Shown: piece by piece, positions 26,301 through 30,110 of the stretch
Layout: each line of letters opens with the position of its first letter
Numbering within the stretch: position 1 is the stretch's first letter
Source of the DNA: ZC4RG20 sp964553875
Lineage (GTDB): Bacteria; Pseudomonadota; Gammaproteobacteria; Steroidobacterales; Rariloculaceae
NCBI GenBank assembly: GCA_964553875.1
Contig: CAZKNH010000039.1
Location: 1-30,110 of the forward strand
Reading direction: 5' to 3'
Length of the DNA stretch: 30,110 nt
The notes under the pieces: model-generated
Seen by the model: only the letters and a program-made list of their open reading frames with translations
Databases searched by the model: none
What the model was told of the DNA's origin: nothing
Made by a program: the position numbers and the translations under genes

Positions 26301-29300
26301 CACGAACGGGATCTGGACGCAGAGCACCTACGGCCTGGGAAACGCCGTCCTTTCCTTCTCCGATTTCGCACTGCTCCGCGGCGGGGTCGACGCGTTTGAC
26401 GAGCTGACGGGCAGCGGAGTCTTCGACATCACGGGCCCGGGAGCCGTCCGACTGAACGGACAGGCTTTCGCCGAGATGGACACGATCCAGGCGCTCTCGA
26501 GCTCGACCTTCAACTTCCTCGGCAACTTCGACGGGCGGGTCCAGGGCAGCGCGGGCGCCGACACCTTCAACATTCTCGCTTCGCACTCGGGCGGGATCGA
26601 CGGCGGCGCAGGCGACGACGAGTTCTTCCTCGCGGAGGACGTCGTCACCGGATTCGGCGGCGGTCCGGGCCGGAACACCATGCAGCTTCTGGGACTCCAG
26701 CCCGCAACCGTTTTCGCGTCCTCGGATGGGGCCGGCTTCGTCGGTACCGAAGCCGGCGGCCAGATGTCGTTCTCGGGGGTGAGCAGAATCGTCGGTCACG
26801 ACGGCGGCGTCACCTTCGATATCGACGGCGAATGGAGCGGCGAGTTGTGGGGAGGTGCCGGCAACGACGTCTTCAATCTGAACTTCGACATCACCGGCTC
26901 GCTGTTCGGCGCCGCAGGCGACGACACGTTCAACTTGCGTGCGGGAGTCAGCCTGGTCGACGGGGGCGCAGGAAACGACACGTTCGACCTCGACGTCTCC
27001 GGACGGGCGTCCACGCTTTTCGGCGGCTCGGGCAATGACGTATTTCTGTTGAGGGGAGAGGCCGACACTGTCGATGGCGGTGCCGGCAACGATCTCTTCA
27101 ACGTCTTCTTCGACAGCCTGATCGGTACGGTCATCGGCGGCGATGGCGACGACACGTTCGACCTGAGCGGCTCGGTCGGCACAGCTCGAGGCGGCGCGGG
27201 CAACGACATCTTCAATATCCTCGCGGCCATCGAGTCGACGGTCGACGGTGAAGCGGGCGACGATACTTTCGTGCTCGACGCAAACCAGTTCGGGACCCTG
27301 CTCGGAGGCGACGGCAACGACACCTATCGTTTGAACGTCAGCCAGACGGCCGGCACGCTCGATGGCGGCGCCGGTGATGACCGGTTCGTGCTCGCGAGCG
27401 GCGTGACGTTCTTCGGTAACTCGATGACGGGCAGCGCCGGCACCGACGAGCTCGATCTTTCCGAGCAGGCCGGGGCGGTCGAAGTCAACCTGGGTAGCGT
27501 CGGCCCGACTGGTTTTTCGGGATCCGTCTCCGATATCGCGACTTTCGGCAGCATGAGCGTCGTGCGCGGGAGCGGATCGAGCAGCGACGTCTTGCGGGCG
27601 CCGGACGGCTCTAACTCATGGACGATCGATGGCCTCAATCAGGGCGTCCTGCAAACGAACGACATCCTGCTTCGTTTCATCGGATTCGAGGATCTGGTCG
27701 GCGGCGCGGGAGCGGATGCTTTCCTGGTTTCGGGAACCGGCAGTCTCTCTGGCCGGATCGACGGCGTTGCAGGCGGCGACAGTCTGACCGGGAACTCGAC
27801 CGCGAATACGTGGACCTTGACCGGCGCGCACGCGGGCAGAGTAGAGAACGCCGACGGCAACGTCGCGTTCGTGAACATACCGACCGTGATCGGCGGGGCG
27901 GCTGCCGATGTCTTCAATCTGGACGCGAACTTCGAAGGCACGGTCGATGGCGGAGACGGCGCAGACGTTTTCAACGTCAACACCGCTCAGACCGGTCCGC
28001 TGCGCGGCGGCGCGGGTCAGGATCATTTCCGGTTGAACGCCGCCGTCGCGAGCGTCTTCGGCGGAGCGGATGGAGATCGCTTCGACCTCTTCGTCGACGC
28101 GGTCGGGCCGGTGCGCGGTGAAGGCGGCGACGACGAGTTCCGGATCGAGGCGGCGCAGACCGGAGAGCTTCTTGGAAACGGCGGCAACGATACGTTCATT
28201 GTGAACGTGGAGCAGGCCGCAGGCAGGCTCGACGGCGGCGTCGGTAACGATCGCTTTGTGCTGAATGCCGATACGACGGGCGAGATCGTGGCCGGCGACG
28301 GTGATGACCGCTTCGAGATTCAAGCCGCCATCACTGCATCTCTATCCGGCGACGCCGGCAACGACACGTTCGTCTTCAACGCTGCGTCGAGCGGGCCCGT
28401 CTCGGGCGGTGACGGCGACGATCGCTTCGAGATCGCATTCGACGTCACTGGACCGCTATCCGGTGATGCGGGCAACGACACGTTCGTCTTCAACGCTGCG
28501 TCGAGCGGGCCCGTCTCGGGCGGTGACGGCGACGATCGCTTCGAGCTCTCGGCCGACGTCACCGGACTGCTCTCCGGCGACGCCGGCAACGACGAGTTCG
28601 TTTTCTTGCAGAGCGTCACGGTAAACATCGATGCAGGGGCCGACGACGACAGGTTCGTCTTGGAAAACGGCGTCGTCGTCAACGGAACGGTCGACGGCGG
28701 CACGGGCAGCGACCTGATCGATTTCTCGCGGTATGCGACGCCTCGGTCGGTCGTGCTCGCCGATATCAGCGCGAACGGCTTCACGATCCAGGAAGCTTCG
28801 TTAGGCCAGCCGTTCGTCAATATCGACGCTCTGCTCGGCCCCGCCGGCGTCGTCAACACGTTGACCGGCATGGATCACGACGCCAAGTGGGTCATCGCCG
28901 GGGATGCCGGTAACACTTACACGGTTTACGCCGACGAAGAGCGGACCCTTACCTTCTGGAACTTCGGCAGGCTCGTCGGCGGCGCCGGCGCGGATGCATT
29001 CCATCTGGGCGGCGACGCCGATGAGACCGTACCGCTCGCCAAGCTGAAGGCGCCTGCCTTCGCCCCCGGCGGCAGCTCCGGAGGAACCGTGATGCAGGCT
29101 ACGACGCCGATCGATGGACAGCTCGAGCTGATCGGTGGCGACGGGGCGGACACGGCGACCGCGGTGGGCGTGCTTGTCGTGGACGGGAACCTGGACCTGT
29201 CTGCGATCGAGGCGGTCCACGCCGAAACCGGATCCACGATCGTCGCGCGGACGCTGACGATTCAGGGCGCAGAGGGCGGCATCGGGTCCGAGGACAACCC

Positions 29301-29991
29301 TCTCGTCACGAGCGTCGATGCGATCGAGATCATCGGTGCCCAGGGCAGCGTCATCATCGTCGAGCAGGACGCGTTGACCGCCCTTGGTATCGAGGTCGCC
29401 AACGGGGAGTTGCACTTGACGGTGCAGAACGGCGACCTGACGGTCGGAAACGTGAAGGTCGGCGATCCGAGCGACCCCTCGAGCGGTTTCTCGAAGTTCG
29501 TCGTGGAAAAGGGCAGCCTGTTCGGAACCGGCCCTGGTCAAATCACGGGCGGGACGGCCGCCATCGAAGTCGCGGGTGTCGTCGGCACGGCGAATACCCC
29601 GATCATATTCGCGTTGGCGCCGGACGGGACGATCGTGATCGAGGCGATCACGGCTTACATCCACAACCTGAACTTGACGAACGTCGACTTCCGGGCCCTG
29701 GATCCCTTCGCGCCCGGCGCGGGCGTATTCGACCCCGTGGACCTCGGCAACGCGGCGACCTCGAACGCGATCACTGCCGCGCGCGAAGTCGCGCTGATCG
29801 ACTGGGCGGGCTTCGATCCGACCGTCGCGCTCGTCGACTGCAACGACCCGTGCGTCCGCCTGCCGGAGGACCAGGTCGAGGAGCGGAGCTTCGCCGACGG
29901 CGACGTTCGCGAGCCGACGAGGATGCTGCTGGTCTGGACCCGCGACGGCTGGAAGCTCGTTCCGGTGTTCGAGGTGGCCGCGCTGCGGTAA
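23320..29991 (+). CDS. TpsA: filamentous-haemagglutinin-like exoprotein with RTX-like repeats
   Basis: A 2223-residue exoprotein. The extended signal peptide runs to about residue 45 (cleavage after ARPGFA). The TPS domain (about 47-300) has INWESFNVGENESVRFLQPS, a VALNRIL stretch, and the INPNGIVFG motif (NPNGI 128-132) that marks TpsB recognition. A KTGTLLLDPSHIII segment is typical of haemagglutinin N-terminal halves. Residues about 690-1800 carry some 40 GGxGxDxF-type motifs. The tail contains DCNDPC (2173-2178) and no CdiA-like VENN motif or toxin domain. It is probably a secreted or surface adhesin/biofilm protein exported by the upstream TpsB. ATG 23320 has GAGG at 23311-23314; M20 at 23377 would shorten the signal peptide but has no ribosome site. 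Confidence 0.9.
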   Translation: MRSNRRLSNLRCNPHSAEHMPKVRPLAMAVAVGLTMMAGARPGFAGPEGGQIVAGSGSISRPDAVSTLIHQSSERLGINWESFNVGENESVRFLQPSSSSVALNRILDQNPSSILGALDANGHVYLINPNGIVFGETARINVAALIASSLDISVADFMAGNLTFEALAEPGAVINRGLIQAATGGSVTLLGGSVSNEGLIVAELGQVNLGAGTRATLDFDGDGLIYFEIDQGLLTNTTGAESAVSNSGEINAPGGHVLLTASAARDVFSNVVNHDGVIRASRIEESGGVVRLVGDGGTVRTSGLIDASSESGTGGTVQVLGDRVGLFDGAVVDVSGGSGGGLAQIGGGFQGSDPNVRNAERTYVGADARITADAGATGDGGTVIVWADEVTRFNGEISARGGATAGDGGFVEVSGKDSLVYRGNVDTGAANGKTGTLLLDPSHIIIQGGTGGADDGQIVDDGTIAFDDGDDTFTISEAALETTESNILLQARDFITASGTFDHDVAGEGVGVVLIRPDLDLTLETRNGPNDSFGGDFLPGIDLLRSNHGSDLTFRTQRSAEGAGGSITMTAGTQAAEGDEVDPYGYLYVGSLITDGNDITLTAEAGISLQGLIDAGTGTVNVKVTEPYAFAFESESFVEVNDAIVAGRASLAGNGSRLTAGIGDDEFIVTGSGTGTLNGASFAGFFRLEGSDGDDTFRILDQFTGGSLFGDSGDDVFDIQSGQFDFASGGEGNDVFNIHGSGFVYLGGGEGDDLFTIHPGILLSAGEGIPVYGDSGNDVLDLSNLSEQIQVRLSGAIFDGFYGFESTAGVDFVGFETLIGNSLGSLTGLDTDSIWTETSYSALQQTLTFRDFAVAIAAGEGAQTLRGSGLFTITGPGEVALNGQAFQGIDGLDVVSGSVFELLGDFGIDIIGSNDDDTFVLRAAQSRAIDGGLGIDTLDLSGVGADVEVELSFAEVEVGFSGVVPTLFTGEGSSFHGIDSIIGNGSSTLTGPSFTNGIWTQSTYGLGNAVLSFSDFALLRGGVDAFDELTGSGVFDITGPGAVRLNGQAFAEMDTIQALSSSTFNFLGNFDGRVQGSAGADTFNILASHSGGIDGGAGDDEFFLAEDVVTGFGGGPGRNTMQLLGLQPATVFASSDGAGFVGTEAGGQMSFSGVSRIVGHDGGVTFDIDGEWSGELWGGAGNDVFNLNFDITGSLFGAAGDDTFNLRAGVSLVDGGAGNDTFDLDVSGRASTLFGGSGNDVFLLRGEADTVDGGAGNDLFNVFFDSLIGTVIGGDGDDTFDLSGSVGTARGGAGNDIFNILAAIESTVDGEAGDDTFVLDANQFGTLLGGDGNDTYRLNVSQTAGTLDGGAGDDRFVLASGVTFFGNSMTGSAGTDELDLSEQAGAVEVNLGSVGPTGFSGSVSDIATFGSMSVVRGSGSSSDVLRAPDGSNSWTIDGLNQGVLQTNDILLRFIGFEDLVGGAGADAFLVSGTGSLSGRIDGVAGGDSLTGNSTANTWTLTGAHAGRVENADGNVAFVNIPTVIGGAAADVFNLDANFEGTVDGGDGADVFNVNTAQTGPLRGGAGQDHFRLNAAVASVFGGADGDRFDLFVDAVGPVRGEGGDDEFRIEAAQTGELLGNGGNDTFIVNVEQAAGRLDGGVGNDRFVLNADTTGEIVAGDGDDRFEIQAAITASLSGDAGNDTFVFNAASSGPVSGGDGDDRFEIAFDVTGPLSGDAGNDTFVFNAASSGPVSGGDGDDRFELSADVTGLLSGDAGNDEFVFLQSVTVNIDAGADDDRFVLENGVVVNGTVDGGTGSDLIDFSRYATPRSVVLADISANGFTIQEASLGQPFVNIDALLGPAGVVNTLTGMDHDAKWVIAGDAGNTYTVYADEERTLTFWNFGRLVGGAGADAFHLGGDADETVPLAKLKAPAFAPGGSSGGTVMQATTPIDGQLELIGGDGADTATAVGVLVVDGNLDLSAIEAVHAETGSTIVARTLTIQGAEGGIGSEDNPLVTSVDAIEIIGAQGSVIIVEQDALTALGIEVANGELHLTVQNGDLTVGNVKVGDPSDPSSGFSKFVVEKGSLFGTGPGQITGGTAAIEVAGVVGTANTPIIFALAPDGTIVIEAITAYIHNLNLTNVDFRALDPFAPGAGVFDPVDLGNAATSNAITAAREVALIDWAGFDPTVALVDCNDPCVRLPEDQVEERSFADGDVREPTRMLLVWTRDGWKLVPVFEVAALR
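25387..28730 (+). repeat. RTX-like GGxGxDxF repeat region inside tpsA
   Basis: The coding sequence contains roughly 40 motifs of the type GGAGNDTF, GGDGDDRF, GDSGDDVF or GEAGDDTF. In the densest part (26850-28650) successive motifs are spaced 18-20 residues apart rather than in the 9-residue tandem of classical RTX proteins. Between motifs lie short beta-prone segments. The spacing equals one coil of the haemagglutinin beta-helix. Several longer Trp-containing modules interrupt the array. The count is by eye and approximate. Confidence 0.85.
28357..28545 (+). repeat. Exact 75-bp direct repeat, 114-bp period
   Basis: Bases 28357-28431 and 28471-28545 are identical over 75 positions. The 114-base offset corresponds to 38 residues, that is two repeat coils. 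Each copy encodes GNDTFVFNAASSGPVS plus GGDGDDRFE. Bases just outside each copy differ, so the unit edges are sharp. This indicates a recent duplication or gene conversion in the repeat array. Confidence 0.95.
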
Positions 29992-30036
29992 CGCGGCGCG
30001 GCCCTCGCGGGCTCGGGAATCGAGGGGCGGCTGCGG

Positions 30037-30065
30037 CGCGTAGCCCGAGCGTTCGGGGCTACGCG
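30037..30065 (+). terminator. Hairpin after tpsA, possible terminator without a U-tract
   Basis: CGCGTAGCCC (30037-30046) and GGGCTACGCG (30056-30065) form a perfect 10-bp stem with a 9-base loop, 46 bases after the tpsA stop. No run of T follows, so intrinsic termination would be atypical. It may instead be an mRNA 3' stabilising structure or a dispersed palindromic repeat. The remaining bases to the window end show no gene. Confidence 0.45.
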
Positions 30066-30110
30066 GGCGGCGCGCATCGGTGAGCGAGGCCGCGCGCGCC
30101 GCTACTCGAT

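Noticed and set aside
23290..26799. 1169-codon open frame on the minus strand opposite tpsA
   Set aside because: It mirrors the Gly/Asp/Ala-rich repeats of tpsA and shows no family signature. Similar antisense frames opposite ppkA, tssL and tpsB were rejected for the same reason.
25387..28730. CRISPR array or non-coding satellite
   Set aside because: The repeats are imperfect, in frame with one long open reading frame and encode a consistent peptide motif; there are no identical short repeats with unique spacers.
23320..29991. RTX toxin secreted by a type I system
   Set aside because: The protein has an N-terminal signal peptide and TPS domain with NPNGI and a tpsB gene beside it. No ABC exporter or membrane-fusion protein gene is present and motif spacing is not 9 residues.
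23320..29991. CdiA-type contact-dependent inhibition toxin
   Set aside because: No VENN-like motif, no variable C-terminal toxin and no small immunity gene follow tpsA; the order B-A is compatible with CDI but the rest is not.

Overview
High-GC Proteobacterial DNA with all 16 genes (15 complete, one cut by the left edge) on the + strand and no stretch over 300 bases without a gene. The type VI secretion (T6SS) genes, the DUF2169 and TIGR02270 family proteins and the TpsB/TpsA pair fit a Gammaproteobacterium, possibly an uncultivated or environmental lineage. No rRNA, tRNA or other taxonomic marker is present, so that assignment is a weak inference.

Region 1 (1-4584) looks like a T6SS effector/immunity cargo module. 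It holds the last 30 codons of an unknown protein, an Imm11-type immunity protein, two tandem Imm49-type immunity paralogues that share a 4-base overlap, a DUF2169 protein (proposed effector/PAAR adaptor family) and a TIGR02270 HEAT-repeat-like protein. A 64-residue two-helix membrane protein (4683-4877) follows.

Region 2 (5053-21231) is a tightly packed T6SS operon: tagH/fha, tssJ, tssK, tssL (DotU fused to an OmpA peptidoglycan-binding domain), tssM, tagF, pppA-type phosphatase, ppkA-type kinase and a second SUMF1-domain membrane protein. From tssJ onward, gaps between genes are 13 bases or fewer and several genes overlap. It encodes the membrane complex (TssJLM), the baseplate-to-membrane connector (TssK) and the post-translational control set (kinase, phosphatase, FHA protein, TagF). 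Sheath, tube, spike, remaining baseplate and ClpV genes (tssA, B, C, E, F, G, H, hcp, vgrG) are not in the window and should lie elsewhere. Unusual points are a TssJ with no lipobox cysteine, a 1523-residue PpkA with a very long helical presumed periplasmic region ending in a SUMF1 domain, and a neighbour that repeats the TM-plus-SUMF1 plan with the same cysteine spacing.

Region 3 (21232-30110) is a separate two-partner secretion (TPS) operon with a plausible sigma-70 promoter of its own. It encodes a TpsB (FhaC/ShlB-type) outer-membrane transporter and a 2223-residue TpsA exoprotein. The TpsA has a canonical TPS domain followed by a long repeat region in which RTX-like GGxGxDxF motifs recur about every 18-20 residues, the size of one filamentous-haemagglutinin beta-helix coil. 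A hairpin lies after the last gene.
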